DNA of 64,000 nt from the NCBI GenBank assembly GCA_963969345.1, contig OZ017767.1:2170001-2234000 (forward strand). The letters are read 5' to 3'. The notes under the pieces are model-generated. The model worked only from the letters and a program-made list of their open reading frames with translations. It ran no database searches and was not told the DNA's origin. Within the stretch, counting starts at the first letter, position 1; each line of letters begins with the position of its first letter. Shown piece by piece: positions 21,584-35,194 of this stretch. The position numbers and the translations under genes are program-made. The stretch is from Turbatrix aceti. Its lineage: Eukaryota; Nematoda; Chromadorea; Rhabditida; Panagrolaimidae.

Positions 21584-22569
21584 TTACTTGATCAACAAAG
21601 GCAGAACACTTCGAGAATCGCGAGGCGAAGACGGTCGTCTCGTGTAATCCCGGTTTTTAGGAGAAGACAATCCCGAGAAAGGTACACGACGGCCGCTCGA
21701 TCGAAAATTAATTGGATCTGCTGACGAGCGATTTAGGTAGCGAATTGACGAGTTCATTGTTCGGTTGCCATCGTTTTCTGCAAATTTTTGCTTTTTTTAG
21801 GAATTGAAAAAAGTAGAAAAAAAACCAACCATTTGCAGCCTCGCAGATTTTCTGGACGTAACTAATTGATCGGAAAATACCGTAACCCAGGTAGATAATA
21901 ACGATCCAAACAGTCAACAAGGGAAAAACGGTGTAGGCGAAGAAGCTAAGATATGGGTTGTTTTCTGTGGCATTCGACTCGTTGAGCAGAATCAAGTGGC
22001 CCCGAACGACGAAACTTGTCCAGAAGCAGAGAAGCAGGAACGTGAAACCCTGAAAAAACGCGCAGGGTAAAATTGAACACTTTTTTTGCAAAATTTATGA
22101 ACTCACGTGACCAATGATGGACGGTATCAGGAAAACAATGGGCGAAAACTGGTCGTTATCCCTCCGAGGACTCCCCAAAGTACGCAACGCCAGATTGTAG
22201 CCGTAAAGAGCGATGCCAGACGTGACAATCACGTACCACGAGTAGAACAGGGGTAAGATGTTTTTTGAGCCTTGATCAACGGTGGAAGTGAATTCGAATG
22301 CCTGCGTGATGATCGCCGGACACGTAGCAGACAATCCACCGCCACAAATCATGCCAATGAATCCGGCAAACAGGATATGGGCCACGTGGATGCCGGTGAA
22401 GAAAGTCTGGAAGAAAAAAAAAGGTAAAAAGATTTCTCAGTGTTCAAAAACTCACGCCAGGTCTGATGAGTCCGCAAAGCCACGAAAGATCCGCGTTCTG
22501 AGCGCTCAAACGAACCACCGATATTGTGCGATTCAGCGCCGACTTCGCACCGGCACTGCGAACCGACAT
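21584..22569 (-). CDS. four-TM membrane protein, family member 1
   Basis: Four exons fit in phase: 22569-22456, 22406-22107, 22049-21830 and 21777-21584 (275 residues). A 38-residue cytosolic start (MSVRSAGAKSALNRT) leads to TM1 (HVAHILFAGFIGMICGGG), TM2 (FYSWYVIVTSGIALYGY), TM3 (across the exon 2/3 border) and TM4 (FPLLTVWIVIIYLGYGIF). A Ser/Arg-rich tail follows, ending PLLIK. An NES-NAT glycosylation-like site lies in the loop before TM4. The layout is tetraspan-like but lacks the CCG motif of true tetraspanins. Two similar genes occur at 22725-23716 and 35195-36303. Function unknown. Confidence 0.75.
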
Positions 22570-22724
22570 TCTCGGATTCCTGCTCGGAAATCAACAATTT
22601 CACAAAAAAATGATAAATCAAAACAAAAAAAAATATTTTTACGAGCTATAAAACCCGATAATAATTTTTAGGCCAACGAAAAACCAAGCTTTTTTATTTT
22701 ATCCAAAAAAATCACAATTTTCAA

Positions 22725-23716
22725 TCAATTGGAAATGCTGTATTCCTCGTCATTGGAATCCTCCGGTGGAATCAAAGCCGGCGGATCGGAGTCAGCTCTG
22801 TTACCTCTGTTGCGTGCCTGATTACGATAAAAATGAAGTCTCAAATTCATGACGTAAAGTAGGAGAAAAAAGCCAATAAAAGAGCTCAGAAAATACCAGA
22901 AAACAAGAACTCTCAACGCGAAGAAGCTCCACCGTTCGGTATTCGATATTTCAGCTACGACACCGTTTGAATGACCGATAATTTCCAGAAGGGAGTGTAA
23001 AAGTTGGATAGTCTGAAATTATTGGATCCAAACAAATCCCCTCAAACAAACAAACAAACAAAAACAAACCAGTGGCAAAAGCGCGGGAAAAAGCAGCAAA
23101 ACAGACGGACCCAAAAGGTTGACAGCAGTGGGATTCCATTGCAGGTAGAGCACATCCAAACCAAGTGGAATCATCGCCAGTAAAGGCAGGATAATGAAAA
23201 CCACCATTTTGACGAGACGCAATGCCATTTCAGATGTTTTTGAAACTTCTTGGGGCTCCAGGTGTACCAAAGACTGAAGCACATCCTGAGTACCGGAAAC
23301 GATGAGCAACAAGAGCGTCGTAAATCCGCATGCCTAAAAAATTGAAAAATGAATATAAAAAAAAACAAAAAAAACCTCACAATTATGGCGCCTTGTAGGC
23401 ATTGCATCTGAAGGCGTTCAACCATGATACCGGCGGATAATAGCAAAAAAGAAAATGACAGAAGAAATGCGATGATAGGCGCAAAAACGAATGCAAATTG
23501 CACGACAAAGCAAACAAAAGAAATACTATGATTTCTTGCGTCAGCGGTACTTTCGCCACGAAAGTTGACAGTAAAACAATCGTGTCGAAAAAACTGCAAA
23601 GCGACTGGATTTTCAGGATTGATGATTTTTGGGCGTTTTGATTGCGTCAAATATATTTTTACAGTACTTATATTCCGTTTTATGTGATTTACTGTGCTCG
23701 CGGGTATCCGACTCAA
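22725..23716 (-). CDS. four-TM membrane protein, family member 2 (start unresolved)
   Basis: Three exons are clear: about 23716-23381, 23333-23070 and 23012-22725. Four hydrophobic helices lie in FAFVFAPIIAFLLSFSFLLL, the exon 1/2 join, VVFIILPLLAMIPLGLDVL and VFWYFLSSFIGFFLLLY. An acidic tail follows (PPEDSNDEEYS). The upstream frame stays open past 23716 but has no ATG at a convincing place, so a first exon is probably missing from this model. The position of the helices and the tail match the neighbour at 21584-22569. Confidence 0.6.
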
Positions 23717-24038
23717 TTCCGGACACCTGTTTTGATCATTTTTGACTTCATCAGGTGATAACAGTTTGTTGCGCCAAAAATAACAAAATTATTTTATTGT
23801 GCGCTTTTTACACTGCGTTGCGCTATACTGTGCTCAAGAAATGGCAGATCAGCTTATTTCCAGATATCCGTGGTCTGATCTGACATGAGCTGAGCCAAAT
23901 TTTTTATGATCACATACATATTTGTGTATTTTTTGTTTGTGTTCTGTTTGAAATCTTACGCATTGTTTTTCTGTATACCGTCATACCGATTCTCAAAAAC
24001 GCTGGATCCACCAAGAATTCAAATTTATTTCACACGGC

Positions 24039-27000
24039 TCACAAAAAAGCCATCCACCCGGCAAAAACCTTACTGAGATTGTCGACATCCGTAGCCTCGG
24101 CGATGAGTCGATCGACCTGTTCATCCGGTGTCATGACGGTAAACGTCAGTAGAGACCGTCCATCGAGTTTTTCCTTCAGCCTTGAGATGGCTGTTTCGGC
24201 GATCATGTGTCTCGGACGCTCGCCGATTGCCCGCTGATCGCAGGCCACGGCCGCAAACGTCGAAACGGGGTCGTGGATGAGGACCGAAGCGATGCCGACG
24301 AGGACGTGTGCATTCTCGCGCATAAGCTGCATCGTGCGTACTGCGATCCGCCGAAAGTAGCCACCGATGCCGTCGATGATGAGTGGATCGACAAAATCCC
24401 GAGTCAGGCGGAAGGGAACACGCTCCGGGATTGGCAGGGCTCGTTTGCTGAATTCGAAAACCATGCCAAGATCGATGTGAACGAGTTCGCCGGTCGCGGT
24501 GTCGATGAGGATGTTGTTGAGGTGTCGATCGCCGAGTCCGACGACGAAGCACACTAAAAAACAACGAAATCCAGCATACATGCCTCGTTTCCATGCTGTT
24601 CAAAAAAACTCACAAATAGACCACTGTGCAAGGCTCCGAGCGTATCGGCCGATCGCCTCGTGATATTTCGTCGGCATCAAAAATTTGTCGTAGAAAAAGT
24701 GTCGGAGAACCGGCTGAATCTGCTGACAGATGGACGTAAACATCTCTGCGGACGGCGACGCCGACGCCCTATGCTGGTCGTGGAGACGCTTTCTCGCTCC
24801 GAGAGTCGACAAATCAGCCGGGCGATACTTTTTGTGGGCTCCCGACTCGTAGTCTGATCCACAGAGATACTCACACATCGCGGTAGTTCCCAGGCACCAT
24901 TCGATGATGCCGCATCGATGGTCGATGGGCTGGACGTTGTAACGCGGGAGACTGGACAGCGGCAGCTCCGCTCTGTCGTTTTTCTGAGTCATGATGAGGT
25001 TCGCCAGGGCGAAGAGTTGTTGGATCAGCAGATCCTGGCGAACGTCTTCGGCTTTGAACACCAGTTTGTACGTCTTCCCGTCCGAGCCCGTGAATTTGAC
25101 TACCTTCGGCCTTGAAAGTCCTCCGGCGATTTGGATGTTGAGGGAAATGTCTCGAATCGTGATGAACTGACGCGAGTCGTAGTTTCGGGCATCGCCGGGA
25201 GGAAAGATGGGCTGCGTGATCGCGGGGATCGGAACGTTGATGAGTTTGTTAACGTGACGCGTGATTCGGAGCATTTCGTTCATTTGATATTCTGAAACAA
25301 ATTTTAATTGGTACAAAATTACGGTAATTCGATATAAAAAACTCACTGTTATCATCAAGTTTCTCGAAAAACGTAGTATCGTCGTGAGGTACAATTGCCA
25401 GTTCGAAAAAGCACCGAAACGCCTTAGGCATAAAGTCTGCAGCTGGCTGAAAAAAAAGTGATGGTGTTTTTGGCTCCATTGGTATGTCGAAAACAATTTT
25501 TTTTGTAAAAAAAACAAGTGTGATAAACAAAACAAAAAAAAACTACGAAATGTCTCACAACGAAAAAAAAACGTAAGGCCTAACGATTTTAGGTTCTTTT
25601 TTTTGACTATTTTTGAAACTTTAGGCCGATCCCAAATTTTACCAACCTTAATCTCGGGATTCTGCCTCTTGCATTCCTCAATGAGATCGGTCATGACCTT
25701 CTTTCGAGTCGCACAGACGTCACTCTCGACCGTAGATGCCATGTAGAAGAGAACTGCCGGCAGTCCGTGGTACGGGTAGTCACATATGACGTTTCGAACG
25801 ATGATTCTCGCGAGAATGGAGATCGGTAGATCGTTGAGACAAATATGACTGCTCAGGATGTGGATGACAGGTATCCAGGTGTTTGTTGGAATTGTTGCCA
25901 GTCTACTCTGAAAAAATCCTGCGTTTCATCGCGCCATAAAAAAATTGTAGAAAAAAACGAACCTTGATCAACTCCATAAGATCGTCATTGCTTGAATTCT
26001 GCGTCAGCAACGCCAGAACCCGGTAAATGAGCGTCTGATCCGTGGATTCGTTGGCGATGGCTTCGATGTAGAGTTTTGTGCACGCCAGGAGATGCTGCTG
26101 CTTCTTGGCTTGGATGTCGTGGATATCGCGTCGCTCGTTGACCACTTCAGCCTTTTTGATGTGGAATTCTCTCTTCTCTGCATCATTCATGGATTTTGAG
26201 GGCCCGGCGTTCACTTCGGGGCCCAGTCGGGTGACGCATTCTTCCTTGAGCTTGAATGCAGGGGTCTGCATGAAGTCCTCCAGCTCCCGGTAGTCATTTT
26301 CGACGACCAAGGCGAGTTTGACGAGATTCCGGGCGTGGCTGGGCAGTCGGTGATCCCGGGATATCTCGACGGCTTTTCGAAGGTGTCGAATGGCGTCTGT
26401 CTTCTGCAGACGAACCAGAAACTTGCACGCTCGCGAGGCGACGTCTGCGATGACAGGGGTATCGGTGCGAGCGTTGGAAAGTCTCACGAGGATGGATTCT
26501 GCGAGATCACGATCTCTCGTCGCGAAAAGCAGCTTCGCGCGCTGGTATTCGATTTCGGGATAGGAAATGGATGACTTTTTGGGACGGTAGTGGGCGTCGA
26601 ACATTTGGACGATTTTTAGAGCCATCTGAACATTTTTTATACATTTTTTTTCATAAAACGTTTTTTTATTTCTAAATAATTGAGTCAAAAAATAAAATTT
26701 AAAATAAAAAATTATACCAAAATTTTGAATTTTTATAAAATCTGTCAATGTTTATTTTTTTCAACAAATTTTTTGTTCATTTTTTTATCTAAGTTGAACT
26801 CACCAAAGCCCGATGCTGTTTTCTGAGCTCGCGAATTCTCTTGACAACCGCCTCGACGACCGCAGTATCCGGCAGGTGACCGACATTCGCCAGAGCAAAA
26901 CTGCACGAAACGTCCGAATCAAAAGCCGGCAACCCAGTCGTCTGCGCTACGGACAATTTCTTCAGTGGCCGGTACAAATTGAGCCTCTGGACAGTAAAGA

Positions 27001-30000
27001 TCTGATTGACCAGTCCCACGTCCAGCAACGCTGATCCCGTGCACTTTCGAGTCGCCGATTCCAGAAATCCATGACTCTGACGATTCCCATTCGCGCTGTA
27101 CATTTTGATCAGAATTCCGTAAATCACTTCCCAGAATGTCTTTGGCCTGCCACAAAAAAAACTTCAAAACCACGTTTTTACCCAAAAAAACCTCACATTT
27201 TAGGATACAGCAAGTTGTTATCCTTCGCAGCATCCGGCCAAGCCGCCAGCTTGATGACCGCCTTGTAGAACTCGTTTCCGATCGGGAGCCGCCCCATCGC
27301 GATGAAAGCTTCCGTTTTCCCGTCCTCATCGTTGGTGAGGTCGGCGATGTTGATCGCCGTCTGCCAGTCGCCTGTCTTCTCGGCGAGAAAGAGGCGAACT
27401 TTTTCCTGGGTTCTCACGTGAAGAGGAAGCTGATTCAGGCTATCGGAATCCCCGATTCCGATTAGGATACTCGCCATGAGGTCGGGGATTTCAGTGTTTG
27501 CATGGGCTTCTACGATGCTTCGGGTCGATTGGAACGCAAATAGACCGCGTTCTATCGTAATCGTTCTGAAATCAGAGTTTTTCTAATGCACAACAAATTT
27601 TTCTTGTTCGCTCTTTTTTCGCTCGCGGCGCTCAAAATTATGAGCGTCAGAGATCCAAAATAAAATTTCAATTTCATTGTTTAAAAAAATTGGGCCAAAA
27701 ATCCAAATTCAATTTTTTTTGGTTTTTTAGACATAAATAAAAATAAAAAGCATAAATTTAAAAAATTTTTTAGTTTTTTTGAACCGTCCTTCGCTCTTTT
27801 AAAATTTTCCGCTCGCTTAAAAAAAATCAAATAAATCCTTCACACTCCAAAAAAACTTACGAATCAATGTGAAATTTGATGACGTAATTGGCTTCCGAAA
27901 ACATGCCAGCCTTCATCAGGCACTTGACCAGAAGTTTCGCATCCACGCGATCGCCGAATTCGACTGCCACGGTTTTCGTAAATAACTCAGTTGCCACCCT
28001 GAGCATCAGTCTGACGTCATCCAACGTAAACAGCCCCTCAGCAGCCTGGGTTTCCGTAGAATTCAGCGTCTGTGAATCGCTGTCCTTCGACCCAAAAGTC
28101 GAAACCCGTCCCTGCGATTCTGCTGCTTCGTTGTAGATAGCGTGGCAGCTTTGATTGATGACGTCGACAAAAGCCTCGGAAAGTGCCCTGTCGGTCGTGG
28201 CTGCTGGAAGGGCCGCCAGTCTCCGGCACAGGAGGTAGCTGTAGACCGGAAGATGATGGGCATACGGTAGAAGAGCGTTTAGCGCTTGATCGACTTCCGG
28301 AAACTGACCGAGTTTGTTGAGCGCCAGAGCGCAGTAACTGGATTCGGGTTCTTCGGCTGGGGTGTGCACGTCGTGAAAGTCCATCATCGCTGCCATGTCC
28401 AGGGGAGTTCGGCAGAGGATGTGATACAGCGCTGACGTCAGCGATGGCACAAATGTTATCCTGGAAGCCGCAAAATCCACAAAAATCCCAAAAAAGTCTA
28501 AAAAAACTCACCCAGAGTAAAAAAGCAGCACTTCAGCCAAGTTTTTCACAACTTCGTCGAAGGACAATTTTCCGGCGTCCAGTTGAGGCTCTTCCAGGTC
28601 GTGTGTCCAGCCAAGCAGCCCACCGTTTTCCGACAATCCACTGAAAACCAAAACCTCCGCCAACTGTCGCCGAAGATTCGGAAAAGTTGCCCAGAAATAC
28701 GCAACTGTGTTCAGGAACCCGGTTTTCTCAGCTTTTCCCGCCGCCTTTGCTTTTTCAGCCTCAATTCGCCAGTAACCCTTGACTTGATAAATCCGGTTTT
28801 TCAGCGTCCGATCTTTGTCGCCGTCCATTGCCTGCAAATTAACCCCAAATATATAAAAACACCCATCTACTTCACAAAAAACCAACCAAAATAGAAAGTC
28901 GTCCGTCAAGTTTGGCAGCCTCAGAAAAACTGCCAAGAAGAGGCCTCGACAGCTCGATGTAGGCCTTGACAGCGTCGTCGCCGAATCCTCGGTGAAACAG
29001 CTCCGACAAGGTTTCAGGGTAGAGTAATTCGCAGGTTGTCGTGTCCATACTTCGGACCATGAGTGCATCGATGATGGGGAGTTGCAGTGATGGATGCACG
29101 GCAAGTGGGTCGACGACGAGCTTGAAGAAGTTCAGAATCTCGGTTTTCATCCATGAATCTGATAATCTGAAAAAATTCGACAATGAATATTTTTGGTCCA
29201 AAAAAAAGTTCAAACCGTTTTTAAAAATTCGAAAAAAAAGAAAAATCGTATTTTAAAAAATTACCAAAATTCCTAAAATTTTTCGAACTGTTTTTTCAAA
29301 TTAGAAAAATGAAATTTTTTACCTTTAACCCGTTTTTTTTTTCAAATTTTTCTGGGAACCCAAAATTTAGGAAGAAAATTTGTGTCAATCCAAAATGCTC
29401 CAAACCTCCAAATTTTACCCCCAGTAGTCCCAAAAATCCCCCAAAAAACCCACCTCAATTCGACAGCATCATTGATCAAAATGACAGCAATCGCCATCAA
29501 ATCGTCCACAAAGTGGGCGTATTTGACCGCGGTAACGCGATCTGTGCTCGAATATACTTTCAAGACAGTCGACAGACCCCTCAGCAAAACCAACGGGTAC
29601 CCAGATGGATTTTCAAGGCGTCGTTGACGAAGGTAGAACAACAAGGTGCGTATCCGAAAAAAGAATTCCACGTATTTGTATTTGTCTGACCAACGCAGCA
29701 GCGAAGACGAGGTGCTCTGGGCGACCTTGTTGATCCTAAAAACACTCGAAACGTCAAAAAATCCAAAAAATAGAAACTCACAATTCTTCCGGCAGACAAA
29801 CAATTCCAGGAACCAGTAATTCAACTTCCGGCTTTTTGTTGAGGGTTTCGAAGGCTTTGATCAAGTCTCGGTGCCTTGTCGACGTCAGACGCCTAAAAAA
29901 CCAAAAAAATACAAAACACCAAAAAAATAAAATTACCGCATCCACGCATTTTTGACGTCTTCAGATTCGACGTCCTCGAGCAGAATCAGGAGCGTCGGGG

Positions 30001-33000
30001 CCAGGAGGAGCAGTTGTTCGTCGTTCAGACACCCGCATCGATTGAAGAGCTCAGGAGGATGTTTGAGAACCGTTTTCAGCACAAACGTCGGAACCGGGCC
30101 AATTTTGTACTCTTCAGTCGTGGATTTGAGCAACGAAGCTGCCTGCCAGGATTTGACTTCGTAACTCACAGACGAAAATATCGCGTCCGTCAGTGCGCAA
30201 GCTGGTAGCAGATCGACGTAGGCGGCGATCGCAGACGGCTGCACGATTTGAAAAATCAGAGCAGTCGCTCCAGAAATGTTTATCCGAGTAAGCTATAAAT
30301 TTAAAAAAAAATATTTTCAATTTTTTGCTCAACATTTTTTCAAACTATTATAAAAATGTTTTTACGACACAAAAATTTTCCATCTCCCAAAAAAATAAAA
30401 CTCACATCAATGTACCGAAAAATGACGTAAACAAATCGATCGCAGCACTGTTTGATGATTTCTGGAGCCGTTTCGAGTTGTTCACTCGCTTTGACTTCGT
30501 CGCTGAAATTTTCACCATTTTGCAACCCTCCAAAAATTCCAAATTCCCAAAAAAACTCACGCAAGCCTTTCAATCAGCACTTCTACGGTTTTCGGTGTCA
30601 GCAGGCGTCCAAATTTCTCGAGCAACAGTGCAATATCGTCAAACGACAAATCTCGGCTGACTTCGCTTTGGAGAATTTTGTTGAATCGCTGGCTTTCATA
30701 GATTCTGGGATTCTGGAGGATGGCTTTCTAAAAAAACCAAAAAAATGTGCACAAGATAAAAAAAAACGTACGCTAAGCGACACATCTTCATCCCAGTGAA
30801 AGCAGTACGATTCGGCTTCGGGAAAGTCCCGGAGAGCGATTTTGACATCTTCGCTGACGTTTTCCCAGTACTTGCCCAGTTCGAGGCTTGGAAGGATGGC
30901 TTTGGGGTTTTGAAGCACGTGAGAGATGACTGCGTCGTCCACAAGCTGAAAATTAGGCAATTTTTTACTTCTATGGGAAAATTTAGTCCAAATCATGTTT
31001 TTTTAGATTTTGACGGAAAAACTTTTTTTGGTTTTCGCATCTTTTTAGACCATAAAATATCAATTTTCCAGCCATTTTCGTACATTTTAGAAAAAATTTC
31101 GGTATAAATTGTATTTTTTTAGTTTTAAATACATATCATTTTGAAAAAAATAACTGCAAAGTTTTTTTTTGGTTTTTGAATCATTTTTTTTTGTGTTCTA
31201 CTTTTTTATACAAAAATGTTTTGTAAAATCAAAAACTCACCCTGACAGCCTCCGACAAAGCCGAATTCTTCAAATCAAACGCGCAGAACGTATACAGCAT
31301 CCGGAAGAGAAAAACGTGTCGTTTACGATCGTCGGTCGATTGATGAGCAGCAGCAATGGCGCTCGGAAAACTCGCCACGAGGCTGGTGATCCAGTTTTCC
31401 TTCAGCTTGTCCAAATCTTCTATTTTCCTCGATTTTGCCGTTCTTTTTCCTCCGACGCTGCAGCCAAGCCTCTCGGCCAAGTAGATCTCCAGGCCCTCGG
31501 CTTTTGACTTCTCCGCCGTCCGGGAAAACGTTCTCGGCCACCGGTTGGGCTCATACGACCAAATCGCAGCAATCAGGTCCGCAGCTGTCTCAAATGCGTT
31601 TGGATCGGCGAATTCGAGGATGCAGGAGATGAGTTGACTTCTGAATACCCATTTGAGCTTGGCGGTCGTCTGAACAGGGATCCGGGGCCCAATTGGGATG
31701 GTCGTTCTTTCGTCGAAGTCAAAGGTCGTAACGAACGTGTAGAGGAGTTCCAGGGCGACTTCCGAGTATGGAAATCTCGCGAATTCGAAGGCAAGCATGT
31801 CTTGAGGGGATTCTGTTCGAAACGAGTTCCCTAAAAATTGCCAGACAATAAAAAAAAAAATACATAAAAACGTACAGTATGGCAAAACCGCGACCAAAAA
31901 AGCACAAGCAGCATCGTGGGTTCCAGTTATGTGGAGGAGGGGAACGGCCCAATCCCAGAGAGCTTCGTAGTCTGTTTTGGAAAGATCCCGTCGTTCCGTT
32001 AGCACTGCAGCCAGAGTTCGGAGGTAGAGGTTCTGTTTATCGTCTCTGGAAATAAAAAATTCAGTTTTTTCTTCATTTTGCGAAAAAAAATAAAACAGGA
32101 AGAAATTTCTGTCTAAAATAATTTTATTTTGACGAAAAAACGACAAGTTTTCAAAAAAAAAATGTTTTTGTCGATTTTAAGCAAAGTGAACATAAACCAA
32201 AAAATAGATCCATTTATGCAATTTCGTGTTTTTTTAAGCCAAAAAAACCTATGTTTTCGATTTGTACGAAAAAATCAAAATCAAAAATGAAAAAAAAATA
32301 TCAAAAATTCATGCTTTTTTTAAATTTTGTCCGAAAATCCAAAAATTGGCTAAAAATCCCCCTAAAAAAACTCACTTTCTTAACTTTTTTCTGTCCAGTC
32401 GAACAAGTTCATACGCAACAGCCGAAGCATTTTCACGACTCACGCGATGAGGCCATCGTTCAAAAACCTCCCGAATGACTTGAAGATGACAAAACCTCGT
32501 CGAAGACGCGTAATCGACCAAAACCGTAACACCCTTCTTCTTTTTGGGTGCCAAAGACCGTGCCAGTTTCTGACTCGCGCTGGCCTCCAGCTGATCCATC
32601 AGAACGACGAGTCGGGCCACCAGAGACAGCTTGGCAGGTGGCAGTTCGAATTTTGTCTCTGAAGCCAGGTTTCGTCGCATGTGGTCGTCCATTTGATTCG
32701 AAAATTCTTCAAATGTAGTTTTGACGATTTCGGCACCAAATTCGGAACCGTAGCTGTCGATGCAGCAGTCAGGGTAGGCCAGGATTAGGTAGTTTTCGAT
32801 AAATGACGTCAGCGCGGTCTGAAAAGTCAAAAAATTCATATTTCATCGAAAAACCGTAAATTTGACCGTAAAATCCAAAAAAACGGCAGAGTTTAATCCA
32901 AAATCGTAAAATTGACCACAAACCCAAAAAAAGGTTTTCTACAAAATTCAAAAAAAAGTAAAAAGTTCGATTTTATTGAATAGTCGGAAATTTTAAGGTG

Positions 33001-34832
33001 AAACCTAAAAAAAATGCTGATTTTGTCGAAAAACAAGTAAATTTGACCAAATAACCCAAAAAGGCAGTTTACATCCAAGATTTGTAAATTTGACCGCAAA
33101 ATCCAAAAAAAAGTTTTTTTTTATAAAAAACGTCAGAACCCAAAAAAGGCCGTTTCCATCCAAGATTTGTAAATTTGACCACAAAATCCAAAAACACATT
33201 TCTTAAAAAAACGTTTTTTTAACCGTAAAATACCCTCCAAAAAATCAAAAACTCACCGAATAATCGCTGATTCTGTCGCTTTCGCTGACTTTTTCTCCCT
33301 TCATCGGAGAACTCACAAACCTCCCGACGCCAGCGATGGTCATGCTCGGACGAACCACAATTCGAAGATCCGAAACGCAGTTCAGGCACATGGATTGCAG
33401 TCTCTCGAGCAGAACCTCCCGACAACGATCGCCGTTGTTGACGATGAGTTCGTTGAAGACAGCCACGAAGCTCGTCCTCGAGGTGTCCTTGGCCGTCCAT
33501 CGGAAGGACTGCGCGATGTTCGTGATCCGACAGATGACATCTGCAGTCGACGAAAACAGGGTCGAGACGTGGATGCACTGACAGATGCAGGCGAGGATAT
33601 CGAGCAGGGCACAGCGCTCCGCATTCGACGTATCCGACAGACAATTTGTCAGGTATTTGAGGATTTGTTCGTAGAGGGCTAAAAATTGGAGGAAATGGGA
33701 TATTTAAATCAAAAAAAAGTTTAAAAGTACAAAAATTCACATTTAGTTAGGCTCTCAAATTGGCAAAAAAACACGAGTTAGGGCCCAAAAATTTCATTTT
33801 CCGCCAAAACAAAAATTTTTTTTTAGAAAAACAAAAAATTGTCGTTTTGATCTAAAAAGAGTGAAAGATTTATGAAAACTCTCAAACCGTTACGAAACAT
33901 GAATATTCCAAAACAAAGAAAGTAATTATAGGCCATTTTTTAAGCAACAATACAAAACTCTCGAGCTGGCCCAAAAATGATAAAATTTGGGCCATTTTTA
34001 TAATTTTAGGCTAAAAATTTCAATATCGTGCGAAAGTTCAGTTTTAGACTCAAGAGCCAAAATTCCCAAAAAAAACACATTTTTGTTCAAAAATACCAAT
34101 TTATACGTCAAAAAACTCACATTTCTGTTGATTATACCGCAAATCACTAAAATGATACACAGACAGCACATTGAGGATGACACCCAGAATCTCGCGATAC
34201 ATGTGACTGGTACCCGTCGTTGCACTCCTCATTTCGTAGTACAGCGTCAAGCACTCGGATAGGCCTCCAAATATGTCCTCCAGCTCAACATCCGGACATA
34301 CCTCTGAAATGAGAACTCAAAATTGAAGCATCATACCCCAGAAAAAACCCACGTTGGCACTGAAGCTGCAAAAGTCGAACAAAAAGTTGCACAGCATCGT
34401 AACGAGTCAGACGTCCGTTATCCGAGTATTTTCGAGCGTTATCCCCTGATTCTGCGACGGCAATCGTGCCTGCATTGACCAGGAGACCAGGCCAGTCTTC
34501 GGAGTCGACGAGAGAGACTTCGACGGATCGGTTGCTCAGCAGCGAAGTGCATTTCAGAATGTTGGCCTAAAAAATGCCAAAAGTCATCCAAACCCAACAT
34601 TTTTTGTTCAACGACTTCTACAGCCAATTCCAGTACAAATTTCATTGCACTGCAGCGCCCACAAAAAATATCTAAGTGTTGAGACTCATAAAAACCCTTC
34701 AAAACCACCTTCTGATCTTAGATCCCTGCTACTTACGTATCTCTCGGTGATCTTCTTCTGATTTCCACTGGCAATGTCAGAGAGAGCAGTGACGATATAG
34801 TCGCAGAGATTTCCACCGGATGAAAGATCCAT
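24039..34832 (-). CDS. atm-1: ATM checkpoint protein kinase homologue
   Basis: All 23 exons join in phase to about 2,477 residues. From 5' to 3' they start at 34832, 34566, 34303, 33678, 32818, 32045, 31830, 30945, 30727, 30502, 30292, 29892, 29735, 29166, 28831, 28460, 27565, 27146, 26625, 25907, 25446, 25291 and 24553. The first ~1,600 residues are helical-repeat sequence. The FAT region lies mainly in the exons from 27565 to 25647. The kinase domain shows GSDGKTYKLVFK, EDVRQDLLIQQ, GAHKKYRPAD (a close match to ATM), the catalytic loop GLGDRHLNNILID and the metal-binding IDLG. The FATC tail ends NLSKVFAGWMAFL. ATM senses DNA double-strand breaks and phosphorylates S/T-Q sites in the nucleus. 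Key catalytic Asp and Asn are present, so it should be active. Confidence 0.93.
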
Positions 34833-35194
34833 TATCAACGGGATGAGTACAAAAAAACAGAAAAGCAATGAAAAAGAGCGTAACTCGCAAACTCGCAAAA
34901 TCCGGGTTCTCAACGCGATTTTTTTCAGGATGAAAGAGAAATGAAAAGAAACGTAATTATGTTACTTTTATTACTGTACCTATCGTAATTTACTTTTGCA
35001 TTGTCTAGATCGTAATTTTTGACCTACTTTTGCCATTTTTTATCCATTTAACACTTTTTTGCACACGTTCAGATCTTCTTTCTTCATTTTCTTCGTGTAC
35101 GCCAATTTATCAGTTGTATTTACCAAATAACGTCCCAAAAACCTAAAATGAAAAAGAATTGTACAAAATTATTAAAAACAACAACAAATAACGC
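34833..35194. other. spacer between ATM start and the four-TM gene end
   Basis: About 360 bp, AT-rich, holding the ATM promoter side and the 3' end of the next minus-strand gene. No gene or clear TATA box was seen. Confidence 0.5.

Noticed and set aside
34439..34708. Frame with MKFVLELAVEVVEQK as an ATM exon
   Set aside because: Using that acceptor breaks phase with the first exon; the ANILKCTSLLSN exon (starting 34566) fits both sides.
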